Positions 1-6,900 of a stretch of DNA of 63,590 nucleotides are shown piece by piece. Position 1 is the first letter of the stretch. Each line of letters begins with the position of its first letter. The stretch comes from Propionibacterium cyclohexanicum (GTDB taxonomy: Bacteria; Actinomycetota; Actinomycetes; Propionibacteriales; Propionibacteriaceae). Location: positions 1-63,590 of the forward strand of contig NZ_FOGZ01000019.1 of assembly GCF_900111365.1 (NCBI RefSeq). The letters are read 5' to 3'. Below the pieces are notes generated by a model. The model was not told the DNA's origin. It saw only the letters and a program-made list of their open reading frames with translations, and did no database searches. The position numbers were made by a program, and so were the translations under genes.

Positions 1-94
1 CCTCGGCTTCCGCAACCTCACCAACTACATCGCCCGCAGCCTGCTCGAGACCGGCGGCTTCAGACCCCACCTACACCCTCATCTGTGAAGAGCC
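1..94 (+). mobile_element. Right end of an ISL3-family insertion sequence (transposase C-terminus)
   Basis: The frame starting at position 2 reads LGFRNLTNYIARSLLETGGF and stops at 86-88. This resembles the C-terminus of ISL3-type (IS204/IS1001/IS1096/IS1165) transposases. The stop codon lies inside the terminal inverted repeat: read on the minus strand from 94 down, the end is GGCTCTTCACAG, the usual GGCTCTTC-type ISL3 terminus. The rest of the element lies left of the window. The element has inserted into a relaxase gene that starts at 186 on the minus strand. The family call is from remembered motifs, so it is fairly but not fully sure. Confidence 0.7.
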
Positions 95-186
95 GTCAAC
101 GGCGTCGAGAGCGACCTGTCCCCGTCGCCGGCCGCGACCGTGCGCAGCAGGTACTTGTACCCGTCGCCCGCGCTCATCACGCGCAT
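95..186 (-). pseudogene. MobF (TrwC/TraA-like) conjugative relaxase, 5' fragment cut by the IS
   Basis: On the minus strand from ATG at 186 the frame reads MRVMSAGDGYKYLLRTVAAG and continues to STPLT at 94-96. There the IS inverted repeat begins and the frame runs into a stop within it. The MSAGDGYKYLL...GDG...STPLT pattern is the hallmark N-terminus of actinobacterial MobF relaxases. In that family it is followed at once by the catalytic tyrosine pair (LTRYY). The break therefore falls just before the catalytic Tyr, and neither the HUH motif nor the helicase part can be made from this start. The remainder may lie beyond the IS, left of the window. ATG 177 is an alternative start. Confidence 0.75.
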
Positions 187-206
187 CGAAACCGTCAACC
201 GACCCA

Positions 207-241
207 CCGCCTCCGCTCACCGGGCAGGTGAGCGGAGGCGG
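207..241. repeat. Perfect 15-bp inverted repeat with 5-nt loop, candidate oriT hairpin
   Basis: CCGCCTCCGCTCACC at 207-221 pairs without mismatch with 227-241 around the loop GGGCA. It lies 20 bp upstream of the relaxase start at 186. MobF relaxases bind an inverted repeat beside nic, so this is the best oriT candidate in the window. There is no T-run on either side, which argues against a classical terminator. An operator controlling the divergent genes is the main alternative. Confidence 0.4.
223..233 (-). repeat. Copy of the recurrent GCGCACCTGCC motif (minus strand, 10 of 11)
   Basis: Read on the minus strand this is GCTCACCTGCC, one mismatch from the motif seen upstream of several transfer genes. 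It begins 47 nt before the relaxase start at 186, nearly the same spacing as the plus-strand copies (48 nt). It overlaps the inverted repeat at 207-241. Confidence 0.35.
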
Positions 242-456
242 TCTGTCGCATCCGACGCGAGACAACGAATCTCGCGGTGCCCTCGATCTGCAAGACGCGT
301 GGTGGCTCTGAGGCAAGGCCGGAACGACGGCTCGGGAGGGGCCGGGTCGGTTGGTGCGAGGCCGGGTGCGGAGGCGGGCGAGCACCTGGCAGGTGACCAG
401 CCCGGTCAGGAGGCGTAGCGGTACCGGCCGGGGATCGAGAGCCTGCCGGAGTCCTC

Positions 457-1539
457 ATGCGCGAACCGAACGACGAGAACGACGATCGCCCGCTGCGGGT
501 CGGGTCACTGTTCTCCGGCTACGGCGGACTCGACCTCGCCGTCGAGGAAGTCTTTAGCGCCCGCACGATCTGGTTCTCGGAGATCAACGAGCCCGTCGCC
601 CGCGTCTTCGCCCACCACTGGCCCGCCGCCCCCAACCTCGGAGACATCACCGCCATCGACTGGAACACCGTCGAACCTGTCGACGTGATCTGCGGCGGCT
701 TCCCGTGCCAGGACGTCTCCACGGTCGGGAAGATGGCCGGCCTGAAACACGGCACCCGCTCCGGCCTCTGGGCGCACATGGCGACCGCCGTCGAGGCGCT
801 GCAACCCGAGTGGGTCGTCATCGAGAACGTCCGGGGGCTGCTTTCGGCAACCGCGATCCGCGCGACGACGGAAGGAGACGACGATGAGCAACGCAACCCC
901 GAGACCGCACCCCCCGAGGACGCAACCCTTCGCGGTTTGGAACCCGACCCGTGGGGTCTGGGAGACCAGCCAGCCCGACCTCTACGGGCACTTGGCGCCG
1001 TACTCGGAGACCTGGCCGACCTCCGGTACGACGCACGATGGGTCGGCCTACCCGCTTCCGCCATCGGCGCACCGCATCCCCGATTCCGCATTTTCATCCT
1101 CGCGCGACGCGCTGTTCCGCACTCCACTTGCCTCGGACTCCGCCAGGGGTGGCGAGACGTTGGTACAGGTGAAGGCCCGTCGCGGCACGATCGCGCTCAG
1201 CCATCAGGTGATCGACCTCGTGACCCGGCGCGGACGCCAGCCCCCACCGGAGGCGACGTTCGCGTTGATCGAGGAGTTCTTCGACGCTGGGGACGCTACG
1301 CCGCCGCCATCGCCCGATGGGAACACATCACCGGACGACCCGCCCCGGAACCAGCCATCCTGACCGAGAAGCTCGGCCCGCGCCCCGCCCCTGCCTTTGT
1401 CGAGTGGCTCATGGGACTGGATGAGGGATGGGTTACAGAGTCCGGTCTCGGGCTTACGTCGACTCAGCAGCTTGCCGCGCTCGGCAACGGTGTTCTTCCT
1501 CGCCAGGCAGTAGCGGCGATCCGATCCATCGGTTGGTAG
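457..1539 (+). CDS. DNA (cytosine-5) methyltransferase
   Basis: A 360-residue C5-cytosine methyltransferase that transfers a methyl group from S-adenosylmethionine to cytosine in DNA, probably protecting the element from host restriction. Motif I (SLFSGYGGLD) is at residues 17-26, the catalytic PCQ cysteine is C84 (FPCQDVS), and the ENV motif is E123-V125. Motif VIII (RFRIFILAR) and the C-terminal LGNGVLPRQA motif are present. The start at 457 follows GGAG at a 6-nt spacing. Third-position GC is about 89% before position 884 by my hand count and falls where the embedded frame at 884-1363 overlaps. No restriction nuclease gene is adjacent, so it is probably an orphan enzyme. Confidence 0.9.
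   Translation: MREPNDENDDRPLRVGSLFSGYGGLDLAVEEVFSARTIWFSEINEPVARVFAHHWPAAPNLGDITAIDWNTVEPVDVICGGFPCQDVSTVGKMAGLKHGTRSGLWAHMATAVEALQPEWVVIENVRGLLSATAIRATTEGDDDEQRNPETAPPEDATLRGLEPDPWGLGDQPARPLRALGAVLGDLADLRYDARWVGLPASAIGAPHPRFRIFILARRAVPHSTCLGLRQGWRDVGTGEGPSRHDRAQPSGDRPRDPARTPAPTGGDVRVDRGVLRRWGRYAAAIARWEHITGRPAPEPAILTEKLGPRPAPAFVEWLMGLDEGWVTESGLGLTSTQQLAALGNGVLPRQAVAAIRSIGW
884..1363 (+). CDS. Gene embedded in the +1 frame of the methyltransferase
   Basis: A 159-codon frame lies entirely inside the methyltransferase gene, shifted by +1. It has its own strong ribosome binding site (AAGGAG at 872-877, 6 nt before ATG 884). By hand count only 29 of its 159 codons end in A or T, about 82% GC3, as in a real gene here. 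The translation has ordered motifs (a WPTSGTTHDG segment, LFRTPLASDSARGG, IALSHQVIDL) that I associate with small proteins next to phage or ICE methyltransferases. The function is unknown, and a link to target recognition is only a guess. The alternative is a fortuitous open frame, which the binding site and codon bias make less likely. Confidence 0.65.
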   Translation: MSNATPRPHPPRTQPFAVWNPTRGVWETSQPDLYGHLAPYSETWPTSGTTHDGSAYPLPPSAHRIPDSAFSSSRDALFRTPLASDSARGGETLVQVKARRGTIALSHQVIDLVTRRGRQPPPEATFALIEEFFDAGDATPPPSPDGNTSPDDPPRNQPS

Positions 1540-1567
1540 CTTCCGTGCGGGATCTGACAACGGCCTC

Positions 1568-2098
1568 ATGGACATCCACATACCCGGCCTCGACGGCCTC
1601 GAAGCGACCCGGCGGCTCCTGGACGCAGACGCCCCCGATGCCGACGGCGACGTGCCACGCATCGTCATCCTCACCACTTTCGACCTGGACAGATACGTGT
1701 ACGCGGCCCTCCAGGCCGGAGCCAGCGGCTTCCTCCTCAAGGACGTCTCGGCCGACCACCTCATCGCCGCGGTTCGCACGGTGCAGGCCGGAGACGCGCT
1801 CCTGGCACCCACGATCACCCGGCGCCTGGTCGAGCGGTTCGCGCGACCTCGGGCGACCGCAACCCCGACGCTGCGGCCCTCGGCCTTCTCGCTTCCCGGG
1901 GAGAACGAGGTCCTCGGCCACGTGGCGCGCGGAATGAGCAACGCCGAAATCGCCGAAGCCCTCATCGTCGGCGAGACGACGGTCAAGTCCCACGTCGCCA
2001 ACCTGCTCGGCAAACTCGGGTTGCGGAACCGGGCCCAGACCGTGGTGCTCGCCTGTGAGACCGGGCTCGTCCGGGCAGGTGATCCACCGACCCTCTGA
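1568..2098 (+). pseudogene. NarL/LuxR-type response regulator, N-terminally truncated
   Basis: The frame starts at the phosphoacceptor segment of a receiver domain (MDIHIPGLDGLEATRRLL) and continues through the conserved ...ILTTFD and GASGFLLKD motifs. It ends in a C-terminal LuxR HTH (GMSNAEIAEAL...ETTVKSHVANLLGKLG). Roughly the first 50 residues of the receiver, including the acidic pocket, are missing. The 28 bp upstream, next to the methyltransferase stop, have no binding site. The usual LTPRE at the HTH start has decayed to SLPGE. It is probably a remnant of a two-component regulator that lost its 5' end in a recombination event. Confidence 0.75.
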
Positions 2099-2140
2099 CT
2101 CACATGCCTTGTCCTCGCCTCGTCGCCGTGTCGATAGGCG

Positions 2141-2233
2141 ATGCTGCGAGCGAAGCCCAATGCCGACATCTTCGGCCGCGCCTTCGTCATCGCGGACCCG
2201 GACGGGAACCTCATCCGCGTCTCGCCGTTTGAC
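2141..2233 (+). pseudogene. C-terminal remnant of a glyoxalase/VOC-family protein
   Basis: About 30 codons read NADIFGRAFVIADPDGNLIR followed by VSPFD. This matches the last beta-strands of VOC (glyoxalase/bleomycin-resistance/dioxygenase) proteins, where DPDGN(L/V)IR is typical. A stop lies just upstream at 2135-2137. No family-specific sequence follows, because the frame runs on only by chance into the antisense of tetR. With the truncated regulator it marks 1540-2277 as a scar of old gene fragments. Confidence 0.5.
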
Positions 2234-2277
2234 TCACAGGCGAGCGGGCGACCGCGACCCCCGCCAGTGGCTCTCGA

Positions 2278-2955
2278 TCAGGTCGCGCGGCCCGATCTGA
2301 TGCCGGTCAGGAGCAGGTCGAGCCCCGTCGCGAACTGCTCACGGTCGTCGTGCTCGCGCAGGTCGGGCGCCGCCGTGCGGAGGAACGGGTAGGCATCCGG
2401 ATCGAGCTGCGCCCAACGTTGCGACTGCTCGGTGAGCCACTCGTCCTGTGTCTTGCCCTGAGCGGCGATCTGCGCGTTGCGGGACATCTGAGCCGCCACG
2501 CCGAGCACGTACGTGAAGATCGCGGTCGCGACGTAGAACTGCCGGTCGGCAGGGACACCGAACGAGCGCAGCAGACCGCCGATGCGGTCGAGCGCCCGGA
2601 GCCTGCTGGACAGGCCGGGGCTGTGGGGCAGGTGCGCACCGATCCACGGATGCCGATCCAGAGTGTCGAACAGGGACAGCGCAAGGTCGCGGATGGCGTC
2701 GAGCTCATCGCCGGCCCCGGCCGGGATGTCGGACTCGGCGAGGACCGCATCGCAGGCCAGGTCGAGGAGCTCCTGGCGGTTCGCCACGTGCCAGTGGATC
2801 GCGCCCGAGCCACTGTGCAGGCGCTCGGCGAGCGTTCGGAAGGTGAGTCCCGGCGAGCCCGCCTCGTCCAGGATCGCGATCGCGGCCGCCACGACGGCAT
2901 CTCGGGTCAGCGAGTTGTCCTTGGGGCGGCGGCCGGCGGTGCGCGGCGAGGTCAT
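2278..2955 (-). CDS. TetR-family transcriptional repressor
   Basis: A 225-residue one-component regulator with an N-terminal TetR HTH (about residues 15-60, TFRTLAERL...GAIHWHVANRQELLDLA) and a helical ligand-binding C-terminal part. It is divergent from the efflux gene starting at 3000, so it very likely represses that pump and itself and releases DNA when a drug binds. The minus strand has TTGGAT (2985-2990 on plus), a 17-bp spacer and CAAGAT (2962-2967), then 6 nt to the ATG at 2955. This predicts a leaderless mRNA. Confidence 0.88.
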   Translation of the reverse strand: MTSPRTAGRRPKDNSLTRDAVVAAAIAILDEAGSPGLTFRTLAERLHSGSGAIHWHVANRQELLDLACDAVLAESDIPAGAGDELDAIRDLALSLFDTLDRHPWIGAHLPHSPGLSSRLRALDRIGGLLRSFGVPADRQFYVATAIFTYVLGVAAQMSRNAQIAAQGKTQDEWLTEQSQRWAQLDPDAYPFLRTAAPDLREHDDREQFATGLDLLLTGIRSGRAT

Positions 2956-3017
2956 GCATCCATCTTGACACGAATGGAACAGTAATCCAATATGAGGTTA
3001 TGGAACAGCAATCCAAT
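2956..3017. promoter_or_regulatory. Overlapping divergent promoters with two direct-repeat operators (tetR/efflux)
   Basis: Plus strand: TTGACA at 2965-2970, 17-bp spacer, CAATAT at 2988-2993, then 6 nt to the ATG at 3000. Minus strand: TTGGAT (2985-2990) and CAAGAT (2962-2967) with 17 bp between them, 6 nt from the tetR ATG at 2955. An 18-bp sequence, ATGGAACAGTAATCCAAT, at 2974-2991 recurs with one mismatch at 3000-3017, 26 bp apart. Each copy has the dyad TGGA-N7-TCCA. The first copy overlaps both promoters and the second covers the predicted efflux start point and its first codons, which suits TetR repression. Confidence 0.65.
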
Positions 3018-4484
3018 CCTTCCCACGCCCCCGCCACAGGTGCCAGCGGCTCTGGCCGTCCGCAGTCGCTCCGTGCCGCGTGGCCGGCGCTCACGGGCTT
3101 GGCCGCTGTGTTCCTCATCGAGATGCTGGACACCTCCGTGCTGAACGTCGCCCTACCGACGATCGCCAAGGACCTGTCCGCCTCGGCGTCCGAGCTGCAG
3201 TGGGCCAGCGGCGCCTACGCGCTCGTGTTCGGCGGGCTGATGCTCGCCTTCGGCACGATCGCCGACCGGTTCGGCCGCCGCCGGATGATGCTCGTCGGGC
3301 TCGCCCTGTTCGGGTTGGCGAGCCTTTCGATTCTGCTGGTCACCCATCCGCTCGGCTTGGTCGCCGTTCGGGTCGCGATCGGGGTCGCGGCGGCGATGAC
3401 CGCACCGGGGTCGATGGCGCTGTCGTTCCGGCTGTTCGACGACGACGCGCTGCGGGTGCGGGCCACCGCCCTCATCTCCACTGTGGGGCTTGTCGGCCTC
3501 GCGATCGGGCCGACAGTCGGTGGCCTGCTCCTCGCCGTCGCCCCCTGGCAGGTGCTGCTGCTGCTCAACGTTCCCATCGCGATCCTCGCGTTCGGCGGAG
3601 TCCGCTTCGGCATCCGCGCCGACCGGCCCGATGAGCTGCACCGGGTTCCCGTCGACATCGTGGGCGCGCTGCTGGGCACCGCGACGATCGTGCTCGCCCT
3701 GCTCGCCCCGACGCTGTTCATCGACCTCGGCGGGCACAACCCGTGGCCCTGGGTCGCCGCCGGTGCCGCCGTGGCCGGACTCATAGGCTTCGTCCTTCGC
3801 CAGCGGCTGGCTGCACATCCGCTCATCGACCTCGCCCTGTTCCGCCGCCCCTCGGTCGCCACTGGACTGACCTACCAGGCCGCCCTCGGCCTCGCGACGG
3901 CTGGCCTCGGCTACACCGTCACCCTCCAACTCCAGCTCGCCTGGGGCTGGCCGCCCGCGCTCGCCGCGCTCGGCACTCTCCCGCAGGTGCTGACCATGAT
4001 CGCCATCGCCCCCCTCGTCGAGCGGATCGTCAAGAAGGTCGGCATGGACAAGGCCGGCCTCTATGGCTCCTCCGCCGTCGTGGCCGGCCTCCTTGTCTAC
4101 GCACTGCTCGGCCGCTACTCCTACGCACTCATCGCGCTCGCGCTCGTGCTCGTCGCCGCCGGCATGCGGATCACCATGATCACCGCGACCATCAACGTGA
4201 TGCGTGGCCTTCCGCCCGAGCGCACGTCGATCGGCGCGGCCCTCAACGACACCGCGCAGGAGGTCGCGGCCGGCATCGGCATCGCGGTAGTCGGGCTCGT
4301 CATCGCCGCATCCATCGCCGGCGCCCTCACCGGTGCGGCCTGGACCCCGACCGAGACCGCCGCATTCGAGAACTCCGTCACCCTCGGCGTCCTCATCCTC
4401 ACCGCCGTCGCTGTCGCCCTCCTCGCTACCGCCCTCATCCGCACCGCCCGCACGCGCACCCCGAACCCCGCGCCGTCGAAGTGA
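3000..4484 (+). CDS. MFS drug:H+ antiporter, DHA2 (EmrB/QacA) type
   Basis: A 494-residue polytopic membrane protein, long enough for the 14-helix DHA2 group. Helix 1 carries the signature LDTSVLNVALPTIAKDL (about residues 41-57). The loop between helices 2 and 3 has DRFGRRRM (motif A), and a motif-C-like GLAIGPTVGG segment follows near residue 170. It is expected to export toxic compounds by proton antiport under control of the divergent TetR. The predicted transcript starts at the ATG itself. The element lacks other obvious resistance genes in view, so this pair is its visible cargo phenotype. Confidence 0.88.
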   Translation: MEQQSNPSHAPATGASGSGRPQSLRAAWPALTGLAAVFLIEMLDTSVLNVALPTIAKDLSASASELQWASGAYALVFGGLMLAFGTIADRFGRRRMMLVGLALFGLASLSILLVTHPLGLVAVRVAIGVAAAMTAPGSMALSFRLFDDDALRVRATALISTVGLVGLAIGPTVGGLLLAVAPWQVLLLLNVPIAILAFGGVRFGIRADRPDELHRVPVDIVGALLGTATIVLALLAPTLFIDLGGHNPWPWVAAGAAVAGLIGFVLRQRLAAHPLIDLALFRRPSVATGLTYQAALGLATAGLGYTVTLQLQLAWGWPPALAALGTLPQVLTMIAIAPLVERIVKKVGMDKAGLYGSSAVVAGLLVYALLGRYSYALIALALVLVAAGMRITMITATINVMRGLPPERTSIGAALNDTAQEVAAGIGIAVVGLVIAASIAGALTGAAWTPTETAAFENSVTLGVLILTAVAVALLATALIRTARTRTPNPAPSK

Positions 4485-4661
4485 GCAAAGGGGATGCTGA
4501 GCACGACCGAGGTCCGCGACTGCCTGCGAGCGCACGGCTCGCCGGCAGCTGGCCGGGTCCAACTGGCCAACTTCGGCGGCAATCGAGCGGATGCAGCAGA
4601 CCTCGGCAACTGCCCGATCGGGGTGCAGGCTCGCTCCACGGGCCGATGAGGTGGCTAGGCG

Positions 4662-5603
4662 ATGTCGGCGCCCGCCGCTCAGGCTGCGAAACAGTCGAGG
4701 GACGCCGGGGCCACCTTCGTGCCGGTCATGGCGCGCACGTGCGTTCATCACGAACCAACCGCACCGGTAGCCCACGACTGCGTGAAGCTGATCTTTGTCC
4801 GCTCGGGTTCCGGGATCGTGTTCAGTGAGTTCGGGCAGCGATCCGTAGCTCTTGGCGATGTGGTGATCCTCGGCGCCAGCACCTTGTGCGGTCACGAGCC
4901 GCACGAGCATCTCACCGTCACGACGATCTACCTTGACCCGGACTACATGATCGACCAGGTGTTCTGGCAACACTCGGCCGTCCTGTCCGACCGTTTCCAC
5001 GCGCAGCAGTTCGCGGAGACCGTCTACAGCGAGCCGGCCCAGGTGGCGAGCCTAGGAAAGGAACGAGCAGGCATGCTTATGCCCTGGCTGGATGAGATGG
5101 TCTCGCTCACCCTTGACGGCCCCGCACCGGAACGGTTCTACCGGATGCAGGCTCTCCTTTGCGCCGTTCTCGATGTCCTCATCCCGTACATCAAGACGAC
5201 ACCCGCACGGATGTCAGCGAGCCAACGTGCCCGGATCATCCCCGCCGCGCCACGGCTACGGCAGTTCCTGCCGCTTCGCGCGGAAGCCGCCCAGGCTCGC
5301 ACGCTCCTGCATGAGTCTCCTGAGCAGCTGTGGACACTCGCAGCGCTGGCCGCGGAGGTCCATCTCTCACCCAAGCAGCTTTCACGGGTGTTCGTCGAGG
5401 CATATGGAAAGACACCGCTGGCGTATCTGACCATGATCCGCGTCGAACGCATGGCGCACTTGCTGCGTGACAGCGACCTGAACGTCACCGCGGCAGGCAG
5501 AGCGGTCGGCTGGGCCAGCCGCAGTCGCGCAGCCGAAGCCTTTCGTCAATGCGTCGGGGTCACCCCGCAGGAGTACCGAACCAGCACCCGCGTGGCCAGG
5601 TGA
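4662..5603 (+). CDS. AraC-family transcriptional regulator
   Basis: A 313-residue protein with an N-terminal cupin-like sensing half (about residues 25-110, with GDVVILGASTLCGHEPH) and a C-terminal double HTH of AraC type. The HTH spans about residues 220-310 (LAALAAEVHLSPKQLSRVF...TAAGRAVGWASRSRAAEAFR...VTPQEYR). It lies upstream of ardC after a 223-bp gap and may control the transfer and maintenance genes, although that is inference from position. The 177 bp before it carry no recognisable gene. A start internal to the N-terminus (Met 23) is possible. Confidence 0.85.
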   Translation: MSAPAAQAAKQSRDAGATFVPVMARTCVHHEPTAPVAHDCVKLIFVRSGSGIVFSEFGQRSVALGDVVILGASTLCGHEPHEHLTVTTIYLDPDYMIDQVFWQHSAVLSDRFHAQQFAETVYSEPAQVASLGKERAGMLMPWLDEMVSLTLDGPAPERFYRMQALLCAVLDVLIPYIKTTPARMSASQRARIIPAAPRLRQFLPLRAEAAQARTLLHESPEQLWTLAALAAEVHLSPKQLSRVFVEAYGKTPLAYLTMIRVERMAHLLRDSDLNVTAAGRAVGWASRSRAAEAFRQCVGVTPQEYRTSTRVAR

Positions 5604-5826
5604 CCGGGATCGGGACATCCCTGTAAGCGATAACGACACCATCGCCACCTCCCCTCCCCATGGCTGGATCGGGCTGGTAATCCGGTAGGGACTCGTCGGG
5701 TTCATCGGAGCCTGACGGTCGCCACTCTCCGTTCCGTCCGTCCTGGTTTCCTGATCCTCCCGGCGTACCTCATGGTCGCAAGGGCCACCGGCGCACGCCT
5801 CCGGCCCTCTCCGGGAGGAGGTCATC

Positions 5827-6900
5827 ATGGCGACGGACGAAGAAGCCCGCGCGGCGCGGGACGCGAAGCTCGACGCCCTGCACGAGAAGCTGGCCGGTGC
5901 GGTCGAGCAGGTCGTCTCCGGTGAGGACTGGATGCGTGCGCTCGAATTCGCGGCGCGGTTCCGGGCGCGGTCGTTCGGGAACACGCTGCTGATCTGGGCT
6001 CAGCACGAGGAGGCCTATGAAGCCGGCCGTGTGTCTGAGCCGGAGCCGTCCTATGTCGCCGGGTACAGGCAATGGCAGTCCCTCGGCCGGCAGGTCGAGA
6101 AGGGTCAGCCGGGCTACATGATCTTCGCTCCGGTGACGGGGCGGTTCGCGTCGAGCAACCCGTCCGATTCGGAGTCGTGGCGGCGTCTGGATCGTTTCGA
6201 GAAGCCGAAGCCGGGCGAGGTGGTGCGCTCCCGGATGGTCGGGGCGAAGCCGGCCTACGTGTGGGATGTCTCGCAGACCAGCGGCGGCCCGGTACCGGAA
6301 CGTCCGCGCCCAATTCTGCTGGACGGCGAGGCGCCGGAGGGCCTGTGGGCGGGTCTCGTCGGGCTCGTGGAGGCCGAGGGCTACTCGGTGCTGCGGGTCG
6401 AGCATGAGGGCCTGATCCGCGGCGCGAACGGCCTGACCGACTACCAGGCGCGCACCGTCGCGGTGCGGGCGAACATGGACCCGGCCGCGCAGGCCAAGAC
6501 CCTCGCGCACGAGCTCGCACATGTGAAGCTGCACGGCCCCGGCAACGAGGACGGTGTGCGGCATCGCGGGATCGCGGAGGTCGAGGCCGAGTCGGTGGCG
6601 CTGATGATCGGCGCCGCGCACGGCATGGACACCAGCTCGTACACGATCCCCTACGTTTCGGGCTGGGCCGGCACGGTCAAGGACAAGTCCCCGGCCGAGG
6701 TCGTGCAGGCCACCGGGGAGCGGGTGCGGCGCGCGGCCGGCGCGATCCTCGACGCGCTGCCGACCGTCCAGCTCGGCGGCGGCGATCCTCCGGGACTCGA
6801 CCGCGAGGCCCAGGCGACCGAGAGCGGCCGACGCCACGAGGCGCCTGCGCCGGAGCAGTCGCGCCCGGCGCGGACGGCCGAGCTGGCGAGGAGCCTGTGA
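5827..6900 (+). CDS. ardC: ArdC-like antirestriction / ssDNA-binding protein with metallopeptidase domain
   Basis: A 357-residue ArdC-type protein. The N-terminal ssDNA-binding domain shows the conserved FRARSFGNTLLIWAQ (about residues 42-56) and the YRQWQSLGRQVEKGQPG block (79-95). The C-terminal half has a zinc metallopeptidase motif, HELAH, at residues 228-232. Proteins of this family protect incoming single-stranded DNA against restriction during conjugation. The start follows a very strong GGGAGGAGG (5813-5821). The stop overlaps the next start (TGATG). It heads an operon with primase-polymerase, DUF2637 and hypothetical genes. Confidence 0.85.
   Translation: MATDEEARAARDAKLDALHEKLAGAVEQVVSGEDWMRALEFAARFRARSFGNTLLIWAQHEEAYEAGRVSEPEPSYVAGYRQWQSLGRQVEKGQPGYMIFAPVTGRFASSNPSDSESWRRLDRFEKPKPGEVVRSRMVGAKPAYVWDVSQTSGGPVPERPRPILLDGEAPEGLWAGLVGLVEAEGYSVLRVEHEGLIRGANGLTDYQARTVAVRANMDPAAQAKTLAHELAHVKLHGPGNEDGVRHRGIAEVEAESVALMIGAAHGMDTSSYTIPYVSGWAGTVKDKSPAEVVQATGERVRRAAGAILDALPTVQLGGGDPPGLDREAQATESGRRHEAPAPEQSRPARTAELARSL

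Larger units (their letters stand above)
187..456. other. Intergenic region between relaxase and methyltransferase (candidate oriT/promoter region)
   Basis: This 270-bp gap separates the leftward relaxase remnant from the rightward methyltransferase gene. It contains the perfect inverted repeat at 207-241 and a smaller one, CACCT-GGC-AGGTG, at 383-395. A GGAG at 447-450 serves as ribosome binding site for the methyltransferase start at 457. No convincing coding frame is seen here. The position next to a relaxase start is where oriT usually lies in MobF systems, but no nic site can be identified by eye. Confidence 0.45.

Noticed and set aside
4485-4661. Short plus-strand frame of about 50 codons between the efflux pump and the AraC gene
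   Set aside because: No ribosome binding site and no recognisable motif on either strand; treated as intergenic.
3153-5000. Long open frame on the minus strand (over 600 codons) opposite the MFS and AraC genes
   Set aside because: It is a mirror of high-GC3 genes on the plus strand: the translation is low-complexity, Asp/Gly/Arg/His-rich and has no domain. The plus strand has clear MFS and AraC proteins.
1-5000. Left attachment site (copy of the tRNA-Lys 3' end)
   Set aside because: Reading the left part by eye gave no stretch matching the tRNA end. The left boundary is probably outside the window.
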